64,000 nucleotides of DNA, from contig CM077115.1 in NCBI GenBank assembly GCA_039619475.1, positions 133,178,172 to 133,242,171 of the forward strand. Reading direction: 5' to 3'. The notes beneath the pieces are model-generated. The model saw nothing but the letters and a program-made list of their open reading frames with translations, ran no database searches and had not been told where the DNA came from. Below, in pieces: positions 35,934 to 48,552 of the stretch; position 1 is the first letter of the stretch, and each line of letters opens with the position of its first letter. This DNA comes from Icerya purchasi. Lineage: Eukaryota; Arthropoda; Insecta; Hemiptera; Monophlebidae. The position numbers and the translations under genes are program-made.

Positions 35934-38341
35934 TTGATGAATCACAGTGGGTTTATGTACTTCATTGAAACGTGATATTTGACCGAAAGGAAATATATTT
36001 TTGACAGTAGCGGTGAATTTCGCGTAAGAAATTACGTAATTTACCTCTGATTGCATTTGGTCTTTTTTTGAACATATAGACATGAAATACATATAAATCG
36101 TGAATAAGTTCACAGGAGTATTCAGCTGTGTGAACAACATTCATTCATTGGTAAAGTATTATAAAAGTGCTACATGTAGTTTACAATTATTTATTTTCCA
36201 TTTACAGTTCAAATTTTTTTTATAACAGATAATACGACACAAATATTCATCGGTAAAGTATTATAAAAGTGCTAAATGTAGTTTACAATTATTTATTTTC
36301 CATTTACAGTTCAGATTTTTTTTATAACAGATAATACGACACAAATTGAAGACAGCTTGCAACATAGATGTGCGATATCGCTTGCAAAGTAACGAGAGGA
36401 AAGTGTATTTTAAACACATATCCATATAGAGTTAAAAGCGATATAAGCTTTTTGGTAATGTAGAGGCACTTCTATTTTTTTAGCTGCACGCAGATTTCCC
36501 TTCCGTAACCTATTCAAATTGTGCGCATTCAGTGACTCATACCATTGCAGTTGGAAACAATTTCGCTGCGAATAATTTTCGATGGTTTTTCACTAGGAAT
36601 TTTTCGATATCCATATATTCCTTTTTAGAGTGATTAGTCAGTTTCTGACGCGTTAAAGTATCCTTTTTCTATTTCATAATTTTGATCCTAGAAACTTCTT
36701 CAATGGTAATATTTTGTTCACGTAGTTTTACGAAAGCTTTGCATCCTCCTCGTTTGGTACAAATCCATCTTTCTAACCCATCTGCCATTTTTTTTTTTTT
36801 TGATAACCACCGAATTTATAATCGTGCATCACAAAATTCGATCAGCAAAATCTTACCCGGGAACCAATTCGACATCTCCCGATGATATTATTGTGAAAAA
36901 AAACTAAACTATCGAAAACCGAATAAAGATCGATCGAAAATGAAATAATTATCGTGTAAATACACTTCTTTCTCTTTTAAGGACTTTCATCGTATGTGAG
37001 AAAAATTATTGAAATGAAGAGTGAAAGAAAAGCCCAACAACTGTAAATTTAAAGACTTCATTGTAGGAGTGCTTTTTTTTTTTTTTTTTTTAACTTCATA
37101 TTAAACATTGTTTGTTTGGGACGCATTCATGGTCATATTTAAATGAAGACAATAATGAATTAATTAAGATAATGTACCGTGATTATTACATGTTCCTCAT
37201 AAAACGTCATTGTGAAATTATATAAACTAATATATATATATTTCCGAAATATTTCATTGTGCACATCTTAATGTAATTAACGATTATCAGAGAAAATATA
37301 ATGCAATATGTCGAAGACAATAATGAAATCGTAATTAATCGGCAGTTTCACACTGTCAGTTGCGCGTCTATAAATCCGAAGGTAGCTGAAAAAGTTATTC
37401 TTTACTTTTTTCACTTTAAGATGTGCTCTTTCTGTTCTAACGGTTGTTCGACGATTGACCGTATAATTTTTTCGGCTATATTCTGAATTCTGTTGGCGCG
37501 ATTGCTTGCGATAATTCTAAAGCCGGTGGTCCAGACGACTGGTGTCGGAAATTAAATAAAGCGATAACAATTTTAAAAAATAATTTAATGATTGATTTCG
37601 TAATGGCGAAAAAATTTGCAAAATAAAAAAAAACAAACAAGAGGCTTCGTGGAGATAATATATGACGCTCAACTTTTTACCTGTAGAACATTTATATCGC
37701 GCCGAACGATGATCAACCCGGTGAAGATGCCCCCCGGGTTTTCTATACGCAATAACAACGAATGAGCTGCAAAGCTAATTACTTAGAACTGTGAAATTTT
37801 AGTAAGCCGTTAATGAAGCACCGACTAAAGCTTAACACATAGTGTTCGTTACGTGGGCCAATTGTGGAACAACCCCGCGGTTATCGTTCAATGTGAACTG
37901 AATCAAACTATAAATAGTAAAAACCTAGTCAAGACCTTAGCGTGGAGGATTAAAGAAGAAGTTAAATACTAAAGTAATTATCTCTGAGTACTACACATCT
38001 GCGTGTGCAGCCTTGGCAGTTACGTAAATTATTGTAAAAAGAAATAAAATCGATGGACTTTTATTAACCTGGACACGAACCTGTTCCCCGAAAGTGGGAA
38101 AGATTGACATGCTCTATATTTTCTCAAGCTTCTTTCGGATGCACCAGATGTAGCCGTGAATGATAAGCTGCTGAATTTTAGAAGAATAAGAATAATAATG
38201 AAAGAACGATTGATCACCCGGGTGGCGGGTGACCTGCATGTGAAATTATTGTACTTCTACGGAAAACTGATAAAGATTTCAACAGTCGCGACCTCCGTAA
38301 AGTAAACTACCCCCCGGGAACTTTATAGCCATCGAGAACAG
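35934..38341. other. AT-rich gene-free stretch
   Basis: Apart from the 101-base tandem duplication near 36147-36347 and T-runs (36788-36800, 37073-37091), nothing was recognised. Confidence 0.5.
36147..36347. repeat. 101-base tandem duplication
   Basis: Two adjacent copies (about 36147-36247 and 36248-36347) differ at only a few bases. Both begin ATTGGTAAAG or ATCGGTAAAG and end ATAATACGACACAAAT. Confidence 0.95.
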
Positions 38342-39137
38342 TTTTTTTTCTTTTTTTTTTTTTTTTTTTTTAACTTTAATGGATTTATCAACGAGCGCAT
38401 TAGCCCAAGAAATAGGAACTAGGCGAAAATAACGTTATATGTTTTTTAAAAAAATAATTCAACGGCAAGAATAACAGAATTAAAATAAAATGAGCGAATG
38501 TAAGAAGCACACCATATAAGGCGAGTAGTGAAGGAAACGGATTAAACTGGATTATGAAGAGGAGTTGTCTTTATGGATGAGGGGAAGAGAAGAAGGTAGG
38601 TTGAAAAATTTCTTTTCAAAGGAATATGAAGGGCATTCGGTGAGGATATGGTGAATGGCGAGGGACTGCACATGGTACACTGAGGAGCCTCAGTTCCATT
38701 TAGTAAGTATTCGTGAGTGAGGCGTGTGTGACCCAATCGGAGTCTGGTGATGATTACGTCATCCCTCCGATTTGAAATTGATATGTTTCACGGTGATATT
38801 GACGGCTTGATTACGCGAAGCTTGTGATGTTTGCTGCCATTTCCTCTGCCATAGAGTTTTTAAGCTATGTTTTATACGAATTTTAAGATCGGTTGCTGGA
38901 ACAGGAATGCTTGGCACCGGCAGAGTAACAGCAGTCTCCTTTGCAGTCGTGTCTGCCAATTCGTTCCCTTGAATACCAGCGTGGGCAGGAATCCGCATGA
39001 ACGTTACTGTCCGATCTGGTCTCGGCGATACTACATTTGAGAATTTCTTTGGCTACTGGATGTTGATCGTGGCTAAACACGTTGGACAAGGCGTTGAGTG
39101 CTGAGAGAGAATCTGAAGTGCCCGTTTGCAGCTTCAC
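38342..39137 (-). pseudogene. RNase H-type LINE 3' end with A-tail
   Basis: Read on the minus strand. The RNase H domain appears as SDSLSALNALSNVF and HPVAKEIL (about 39110-39040), then, after a frameshift, MRIPAHAGIQGNELADTTAKE (about 38998-38935), here split as IPAHAGIQGNELAD and TTAKE. The ribonuclease H signature (IP.H.GI.GNE.AD) with its final aspartate is intact. A second frame change leads to the terminal block IITRLRLGHTRLTHEYLL and a CTMC zinc-binding-like motif, with the stop at about 38542. About 170 bases of 3' untranslated sequence end with TTGGGCTAATGCGC and an A-rich tail, seen as T-runs at 38342-38371 on the plus strand. RT and endonuclease domains are missing, so the copy is 5' truncated. 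It is the same LINE class as 9960-10378. Confidence 0.85.
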
Positions 39138-40743
39138 TCTTATTACGGTTTATTTAAATCATTACGATACAGAGTATCTTATAAATAATCTCGAAGCGGT
39201 ACAGACATAAATACATATTATACATATAATTGATAGAAAAAAAAAAAAAAAAAAAAAAAAACAATAACAAAAAAAAGCGTAAAAATTACAAGCTGTTCTC
39301 CTATCATTGTATAAAATTTAGAATATACATTTATCGCTCGCTCATTAATATTATCTTAGAAAATGATTGCGTTTTTTAACTTGATTTTCGTTACACAGTG
39401 ATTCCATCGACTGAGGTTACCTTTTTTTGAGTTCTATTTTTCAGTATTGACGGGAAGCGAGAGTAGACTTTGCAACATAAATTTTAGTAGACAATAGTGA
39501 AAATAGAACATATTAATCGTTTTCTTTCCGGCAGCTAAAATTATTTCCACACTATCTTGTTGGTTTTATTACATCTTTTTTTTTTTTTTTTTTTAATATT
39601 ATTATTATTATTATTTTATTTATTGCGGAATTCTAAATTACCTCCCATATCGAAATTCCATATACTCCCGCGTTGTGCAACTAACAGAATATTAATGAAT
39701 ATCTTTCTGTATGGTACTGTTTGATCTAATTAGTATTAATGACACGGGTATAGCGTATATAGCTTAATTTTTTTTTTTTTAAGATGCATTTAAAATATCC
39801 GGATTAAAATGCTACCGGTCAATTGTCAGATTCCGAATACGCCGGTTAATACATTTTACGGATATGTATGTATCGAGCGCGAAAAAGTTTGACTTAGTTA
39901 AGGTGCTTAAATTGGAGTTTTGTGTTGGATTTTTACTCTTATTCCGAAAAAAGCCTTTAAATCTGAAATCAAATATTACGTATAACGGAAAGAAGTCATC
40001 TGGGTGAAAAGGGGAATCATTATCGCTCCGAAAAAGCGAGAAAGAAGATTTAGACGCTTAGTAAAAAGCCTGAATTGCATGGTAACACCTTACGGGGGAG
40101 AGTATTCCTTTTGACTTTTACCATTGTCCGCTAACTAAAGTTCAATTCGCTCTAATTAACCGAAATTAAATGAAAACTTGGCAGCGTATGCGACAGCGTG
40201 TGAGAACTTTCATTTTTAAACCTGTTCTGATTTTAATTTTGTTCTGGTTTTTTTTATTTCTCCAATTATTTTCGACACGTTAACAAGACCAAAAAAGGAA
40301 TCACGATCGTAATAGTTTTTTTTCTTGTTTTTCTAACTGCAAAATATTATACTTTATTAAATCAGGGTAGGTCGCGAAATTATCCGGAACGAATTTTGAC
40401 ATCATGGATTTACGGTTTCTACAAAATCGCTATCCCCCTATACCAGTAGGATTCGAAATAAAATTGTTGGAATACTTAATATATTATTCCGATTAGCTCG
40501 CAATAGAGGTTCAGATTTATGCTATATTATGGGGAACAACGTTCAGCGGAGCAAACACTTTGTAAATGCTCTCTATCGCACTTATCCCCGGCTCAGTCAC
40601 GCAAATCTGAATTTATTGGTCCGGGTTTGTTTTTTTTAATTTTTTCTGGTTTTTACAAATCTTATACCAGACAAAAGATGTAGTCGTTATTTCGTTTTTT
40701 GTAAATCACAGTTTACAAGTAGTGCTGTTTCGGATATTATAAT
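39138..40743. other. AT-rich gene-free stretch
   Basis: A 25-base A-run at 39237-39261, a T-run plus (ATT)n at 39576-39616, and another T-run near 39768-39780. Nothing coding. Confidence 0.5.
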
Positions 40744-40836
40744 AATAGTTGCAACAATTATTCCTTTTTATTGGGCTAATGCTCTCTGGTAGCAAACCCA
40801 AGGGGGTAAAAAAAAAAAAAAAATAGTTGCAACAAT
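40744..40836 (+). mobile_element. Very short retroposed insertion with target-site duplication
   Basis: The 15 bases AATAGTTGCAACAAT occur at 40744-40758 and again at 40822-40836. Between them lie 49 bases ending in GGGGGT and then 16 A. A perfect direct repeat plus A-tail is the footprint of LINE-driven retroposition. The body contains TTGGGCTAATGC, which also occurs just before the A-tail of the LINE relic at 38342-39137, so this is most likely an extreme 5' truncation of that LINE family. Confidence 0.85.
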
Positions 40837-43800
40837 CCCAAGGACATTTTCCCATCGAGAGTGACCATGACATTTTTCCACGATTTTGATTTTGGCAATA
40901 TTTATAAGCTGTTGACGAGGATCACGGCACCGATCTAGCCAGCTTATCCACTATATTATATTCTCTTCAATTTCGCTGGATAATCTCTGTTCCAGTTGTA
41001 TTAACCGTTTTCATTTAATTTACAAAAACTTATCTTTATATTACATTTCGTAAAATATTATTCGTATTTTTATATTGTGAATTCTCGCCAAACCCAACAC
41101 TTTGTATAAAGTTTCCTATATTTTACTGCTCGATATCAAAAGGAATTTTTAAGAACATCTATGTATAAGTATTTACTAGCATGCGCGTGTGTGTCTTGTG
41201 GGGGGAAAAATTACATACATTATATTGCGTAACATCTGATTCTTCCGAGAAAAAAAAGAGTTTATTTCTTTCAGTTTTTTTTTCTTTTTTTATTCCCATT
41301 GCAAGTACACGTATGTTGTGACTAGAGGGATATTTTCTCGGTTAATTATTGAAAGAGTAAGCGGCGTGTGATTTTGTTGTGTGTGGCACAAGTTATCAGG
41401 CAGCGGTTTCTTTTATCTCGGAACGGATCGGTTTCAGGTGATTTCACTGTCGGTCCATTGACGCGAATCAGGTGTTTCCAAATCCGCCGGCCCAGCTCAT
41501 TATTTTTATTGTCTCTAATTGCAATCGAGCTATGTGTGTGCATTTGATAAGGGGCTAAAGGTATCCTATAGCTTTCACGTAGCACCGAGCCTTACACAGT
41601 GTTATAATATTGCGCGTGTTTACCTGAACTATCGCCACGTCTATTATATACAGACGCTGAAGCAGAGTACGTTCTGTTCCGTACGGCGTCGTGCCGTCTC
41701 CTTACCTCCGTTCGATGTGTACCTGCCACAAGTTCATGCATATGCTGATAATAAAGACGCGCTGTTGTTTTTTTTTTATCTTGTTGTTTTTTCTAAATAA
41801 AGTAAATCTACACACGCGGAGAAGGTCTTCATCACAGATGATAACCTTTTAAAATCGATTCCACTTGTCCTTGCTTCCTGGAAGGCAATAATGCACGACC
41901 ATAATAACGAAATTACACGATTTATCTACTCGCATTACGTCATATAAGTTCATCTCCGTTCCGTAAAAGAATAGTGTGTCGTCTATATTTTGTCGAGTTT
42001 TCTCGTTTTCCACGTTTTGCGAGACGCGGTCAACTTTTCATTTTTCTCTCAACAAGAAAGTTGTGACGTCATGAAATTTTAATCTTCAACTAATAGTAAA
42101 ATTCGGTACATTTCCGGAAACCACGCACGTCCTACGTGACGACACTCTATTTGAAGTTTTTTCTGCTCAAATCCGTTTTTATAATGCGCCGTTCCATGAC
42201 TCGCCTATATTTATGAAATTAGTTACGAGCCAGCTATTTCATTTCGAGGCAACTCTGCACTATCCTGATTTTCCCGCTTTATTTATATTTAATAATTCAA
42301 AAAAAGAAATGTTGTTTAAACGAGTTTTTTCAATCAATATACCCGGACGAAAATAAGAAGAAGAATTAAAGCTCATGGTCATTCCGATGGACTCCGCACA
42401 CTGCTGTTTTCTATTTCATATCCGTACGAAAATCAGGAGTTTTTAACGCCTCCGATGGAATTATATGATGGGGGCAGCTTCATCTTCTGACAATTTTTGC
42501 GAATACCAAATCGGCTAATTATCGATTACCATCCATTTTATCATTAATTACCAGCTTTTTGCTGTTATTTAATTATAATCATTTTTATACTTTCGAAAAC
42601 ATCTGACTTGTTTTTGTCTTTTCTTTTTTTTTTTTATCCCCAAAATGGCACATAATATGTAGAGGCCAAATAATTACCCTTCCTGTCAGTCGTCCACGTC
42701 AGAAAGCGAATGACGGATTCAGAAATGCCGTCAGTATTTTCGATATTTGTTTTCGTCCGAAATTTTTATTTTCAATTCAAACTGTTGGAAATAATCCTTC
42801 CGTGTACAAAATTACTTCTAATCTATGTGTTTTTTTGTTTTTTCTTTTCTTTTTTGATAAAATATAATTGAAATTTTTTACGATTTCGAAATTTTCGCTC
42901 TTTATTATGACTCCCAGCTCTGACGCGAAAAAAAATTCAGCAACAACTGTAATAAACTGTTTTATTTAATGAAAATATTATAAATGCAACAGCAAACACT
43001 AAGCAAACATTAAGACGTATCAATAATATAATTCATGTTTAACGATTGTTATCATATTTATAATTTTCATTATTTTTATCAACTAATTAACGAACAGGAT
43101 ATTATATAGAGAGGTACCGACTAATTCACTCTACTTTCATTATCTTGAAGCGGTATCGATGTAGATGACCCAGATAATATTTAGATGAGGAGAAAATTTC
43201 GCAAAAAACTAACAGAACCAAGGTTGTATGTTCCCCATGGCGTGGTATAATTATATTGTTTGGCAGTGATGATTCCGAGCTTGCAATATTTAAAAGTATT
43301 AGAGATGCCTACACAACTGCAGTTGAATGCGGATCAAAAAAGAACCGCTAGTATAATATAAGAGATCGGCGGGATTTTCATAAAAATAACATTAATACAT
43401 TCTGTTTATTTTTTAGAAAATAACACTTTGTATGGAATGTTGTTAAAATTGGCTATTTGAAAAATGCTAGAGAGGAAGAAGTAACGTTTAGATTAACAAA
43501 AATTCCATTTGTGTCTGGGTCAATAGTTAACGAGTAAGGTGGGGAGAAAGATCGAGCTGCCGATTTATACACTGTTCTGAATGAAACATGTCAGAATTTC
43601 TAATGACGTGCAGCTTATTATTAAGTTGCCGCGATAAGATTTTGCTCGACTATTACTATGTATTGATTAATTGACCGTTCGCTCCGTTGCACACGGACCC
43701 CGGTTGATTACAAACAAACATTCTTCCAATACGTAGCGGTCAATTAAACACAGGTGAATTATTATTACCGACTTCCATTGCAGGTAATTGTACACGTAAA

Positions 43801-44140
43801 AGTAATTATTATATCTATTATAATCTCGTCGGTAGTTTATCAACATATGGCACGTGAGTCATAAGAAACAAGTCATCAAAACGATGATAAGGTAATGGCT
43901 TTCAGTCGATCAAATTGCCGAACTACTTTACGGTTCTTACTGTACCTTGGCACAATTGTAAAAAATATATATATATATATATTTATGCACGTATGTATGA
44001 GGAGATGAAACAGACTGGATGCTGTTTCTCGGAGATCAGGGGTTAATTTAATTTTTTTTTTAAAAGAAAAAAAGGAAAATTCACTAGAATATATATATAT
44101 ATATATATATTTTTGGTGAAAAAACGAAGGGAACCAGCAA
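40837..44140. other. Gene-free stretch
   Basis: T-runs near 41767-41777 and 42626-42636, and TA runs at 43967-43981 and 44088-44111. ORFs of 79-93 codons lie at 41346-41800 in a slightly GC-richer part. No family was recognised. Confidence 0.45.
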
Positions 44141-44820
44141 TCGGTATTTTTATCCGATTGGAAGTAAGGGAGATACTGGAATCTAGTAAAAGAATTACCG
44201 ATGATATATAAAGTGCGGATGATACAGAGCTATAAATTGGTGATAAAGCGAGACCGTTGCAAAAGATGAACGATATATCAGCGTTATGCAAAGGACAGAA
44301 GGGAGTGCGAAGATGGAGAAAAGCGAAAACGCCTTGAGTGAAGGAAATAGTGATGGATTGATGAAATGCCAAGCAGGAGGGAATAATTGAAAGCAACGGT
44401 GGATTTGGAGGTAAATTAAAGAATAAGGAAGAGTGGCATGGTCTGGAATGGCTGAGGACAATAAATGAAGGTTCCGGGGGGGATTTGTCGCGAAATTAAC
44501 CATTGACTGCGGCCGTGTGAGTAAGAGGGTTGGTGGCGTCACTACTATAAGAGTAACTGAAGATGCACAAGTGGTGTCGATAAGAGTGGAGAATAAAATT
44601 ACATTCGGAGATGGTGAAACGATTTGAAAGAATAATACTGTCGGAGGAATAGGAAGAGAGACGACACTTCCGGAACCAGAAACTATGAGTGAAATTTTTT
44701 TCAGACTCTATTTATGAAGGAAATGAAACAAAAGAGAATGCCTTAGTTGTGGAAACGGGGCCGAAGAAGGGGAGTTCGAAAATTCAGAATGACGAGAAAA
44801 GAAGTTACAAATTAAAACCA
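44141..44820. other. Purine-rich block
   Basis: The plus strand is strongly enriched in A and G for about 650 bases, giving two overlapping minus-strand ORFs (117 and 115 codons, serine/leucine/phenylalanine-rich), probably a composition effect. It may be an old, unidentified element. The same kind of bias, on the minus strand, is seen at about 45500-46050. Confidence 0.3.
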
Positions 44821-46877
44821 GAGTCACTTTTGGGAACCGACGATACCCACCTTCGCGGTATCTTTTTCCGTTTCTCGATACGGAGTTCCAGTAATCCTAG
44901 GTCCAGTAGTTGTCTTAAGTGTATCTTTTTCACCTCGCTGGAGCCAGAGCAGTATAGAAATTCTGACGAAATAATATAGAATATTTTAAGCCGTTTTTGA
45001 GCAGTGTGTGTCCGTGTTAGAGCTAAACGGTTACACTAAGGGACGATAAAAACGTAAAAACAGACGGTTTACAATAGTCCAGGAGTCAATTATAGTCGGT
45101 TCCATTTCAATTCCAAGTTATACTCGTAATCGAACGAAGAAGTATGAAAGGCCACTATTAAGTAGCCAGCCTCGCTTATTCTGTCAGTGAAGAACACGAT
45201 CTTTATTACGAGTTTTTCTGCTACTTACAAGTCAAGTATTTTTCGACGATTAATTTAAATTTGCAACCGGAATTCCTCTGTAGACGTCGTAATTTATCAC
45301 TTACTACAGCCGGAACAGTTTTGATACGTAATAAAAAATAGTGGAAGGAGAGAACGGTATGTTTCATTTTATTTCAGTCGAAAAGACACGTGAAAAAAGA
45401 ACAGTAGCAACGACTGATATTAAATATAAGCGCGACAAATCACCGGCTATGCATCCTATTATCGCCCCGGAAAAAACGATCCATCATTTTCATTGCATCT
45501 AACGTCAATTTTCTTCCGAACAGTTGATTATCTCCGACTCCATGAGCATCCTTCCGGCAATACTCCACTTTGTGATCATTCTTGCGACTTTGTTCACTTA
45601 GACATACTCTTTTCCTCCATCCATTTCGTTCATACTGTGATATTTATCGGGTCGGTTCTTAGCGACTATCTCCGGTAATGAACCGGCCGCTTCACACGGA
45701 CTACTGTCTCTTGCAGCTTTTCCTTTCGTAAGAAAAATCCCAACCTCTAATCTTTTTTCGTCGCGTAAAAGAGTTTTCATCTCAGATATCTGTGGAGTGT
45801 ATATACGCTTCCTCTTTTTCTAATAACTATTCATTTTTTATCTGCTCAGCTCAGTCTTAATCCGCGGTTCCCTTTGTTTTCCTCACTTCGCCGTCCTGTC
45901 GTCATCTTCACTATTCGCCTGCGTTCCGTACTCTACCGATTTACTCCCGTTTTCGCTGTTCTTTATAGTTTTCATTCAGTATAGAGTGCTCATTTATCTT
46001 GAAGCTCTGTACTGCAGTTTGTTGAGGCCTAGGCTTATTCTCTTGTATCCTTCTCCTTTCCTGCTATTACATTCGCCATATGTATCGATTATTTCGTATT
46101 AACCATGTCTCTCTAATCGGATTATTAAAATATTACCGACTCTTTTCCTTTCTAATTGTTTCGAAAGCACGTCGTAGTTGATGTGTACATAAATAGAAAA
46201 CGAATAAAAAACGATCGGAAACTATTATTTCACTAAATGGGGTTTCCTCGCTCTACTTTCATAGCTTGAAAGGGAACGCGCGTCATATTTAACGCCCAGA
46301 GTTTCGGTAGCAAGCCAGCTGCGGAGAATATCTCGTAGTAATCAAGTTATCCAAAACAGTACTTGCGGTTCGCATTAGGTGAGATTACGTGTACGGGTTC
46401 CGTGTTAGGCCAATACTGCAATAATTCATCTAGAGAATCCATCGAGCGCCGGAGTTGAAAAACCATCGGTCGACCGAATGTTCTCGGATAGTTCAAACTT
46501 AATTAAGAAAAGGAGGTTCTGATCAGCTGGAATAATTCCTTAACGAAGGCGGTTTTCCGAAATTTTACAATACCTTCGTTTACATGTAGTACGGCGACTA
46601 ACTTTGAACTTTTCGCCTAGAAAAATTACCTAAAGTGTACGGTGGAAATCACCGTTTACGACTTGTTGCGGATAAATTAAGGGAGAAAGTTAAAAAAAAA
46701 AGGTACCTTTGAAATTTTAAATTACAAAATAATCGAATATATATAAAGAAAAAAAAAAAAAACCTTTTTCGATTATGAAAAATTATTTCTACATGTATAC
46801 TTGCAGCAGCACTAAATTATGAAGCAAATGAAACATTTTCTGTCAATTGTACGTGCGCTATTGCGATTGTTATTATC

Positions 46878-46910
<33 letters not shown>

Positions 46911-47547
46911 TTAAGTATTATTACTATTAATATTATTTTTGTGTAAAGTGTGTTCCGAAGAACGCAACAAAGAAGTAAATTTTAAAAAATATGAACCATA
47001 GTGAAATTGGTTTTTTATTCCAAAATTTTTGTTACTCTTCCAGCGAATTTGTCAGTGCAGGACAAACGGCAGTACAAAATATTAAATTATTTTTCGATTC
47101 TCGCTTGCACATTGCAAGATTGTGTGTAGGTTTTAGTTCCACCGAGTTTGAATAAAACGACTACAACTTTTCTCGTATTAATTTTACGCTTTCGTAGTTG
47201 CAAAGAGAAATGTCGACAAATTTCGGCCTGCCTTCACAGGTTCTATGATAGTGGCGAACGTGTTTTAAATGAAAGGATTACACCGGTAATCTCGATTTTG
47301 AAATATTAGCGTGTTTGCTGTGAATAAGGTCAAAGTACACATACCATACATAGAAGTATACATATATATATATATATATATATAGATATGTGCATTTGTC
47401 TATGTACGTACGGTGCATAGTGGTGTATTTTATATATGGTAAAACGTTAAACTTAAATGGATCCATTGTGCTAATTATTGATAAGTAAGATACCATTCAA
47501 CGCACAGATAGCTGTTTGCCATCACAATGGGCGCATCAGCGTGCTAG
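44821..47547. other. Gene-free stretch
   Basis: A-runs near 46692-46762, an (ATT)n array at 46878-46909 and a TA run at 47358-47384. Minus-strand purine enrichment at about 45500-46050. Nothing coding was recognised. Confidence 0.45.
46878..46909. repeat. (ATT)n microsatellite
   Basis: About ten tandem ATT units. Confidence 0.9.
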
Positions 47548-48552
47548 ATGCAGTTGCAGGTGTGCGCACACAATTGTAGACAAAAGAATAAACAAAGCGA
47601 AAAGCGAAAAGTGCAGCGTGAGAGGATATATGTACACCTAAAAAGCGAGAAGAAATTAATAGGAATACGGACGGATGAAAAAGTGGCCTGGCTATTCATG
47701 CGTCAGTTTCGGGCGAGATCCAGTTACCAGAGACACGATTTACCGTTCAACGGCTCAGGTGTACTGCTGGTACCTGCATCAATTGAAAACAATCATTTGC
47801 CAGCACTCCGATTGGAATTCGGCACCGGATTAAATGATGACTTTATTTCTCTCATATCTTCTGACCGGGCTGAGTTAATGCTTTTGTAATTGAATATGCA
47901 AACCTCGGCATTATTCCGCGTTCCGGAAGGCTCGTTGCTTGTCGTCGTCTCAACCTAACTGTGGACCACCGACGTAATGATAAATATTTACCGTTCGTTC
48001 CCGCTGCTCAAAGACCTGCAGACGACACCGGCCAAACTATTCAGTTTCAGACGAACGCGAAACATTGAAGCTGTGATGTTATTCTTTCGCTTAAAACTGA
48101 TTAAGCGGCGTCTACGAAACAGTAGAAAAAATTGCCATACTTCAAATGAATTTTATCTCGCACTTCTTCCCATTACAGTCTCTTTATTCTATCAGAGCCT
48201 CTCCCTTGCCACTCAATTTTCCCCATTTTTGTTAAACTCTAAGCTCCTTTCACCGCAGCTTCGAGGGGGGAATTTCTCAGCGGTTTTAAAAATGGAAAAT
48301 TTATCCGCGATAATCTCATTTTTATTTTTATTTTTTTTCCCTTTTTTTCACTCGTATTTTCGGTGCTTCGGATCAGTAATTTTCAACGGGAGCCATATAT
48401 ATTGGGAGAGGGGCATGGCAATTTTTAGAAAGGAGGCCGTGGAAAATAAAAATCAGAAGTGGGATCGTAAATATATCACGGAAAAAAAAATAATAATTCA
48501 CTGTGAGCGTCGGGACGGGTATAGTTCTGCCGTAAAAATTTGTTGTTTCTAA
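47548..48552 (+). other. Unusually open frame, unidentified
   Basis: One reading frame runs from an ATG at 47548 (directly after a TAG) to a stop at 48550-48552, interrupted by only two stop codons (47887-47889 and one near 47960). It gives ORFs of 113 and 191 codons 87 bases apart in the same frame. In DNA this AT-rich, such openness over 335 codons is unexpected. The first part is basic and charged. The second has a hydrophobic segment (about residues 108-135) encoded by a T-rich run, which may be low complexity. No family, signal peptide or splice structure was recognised. It may be a pseudogene, a decayed element or chance. Confidence 0.2.

Noticed and set aside
38342..38371. T-run as a transcription terminator
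   Set aside because: It is the A-tail of the minus-strand LINE relic read on the other strand.
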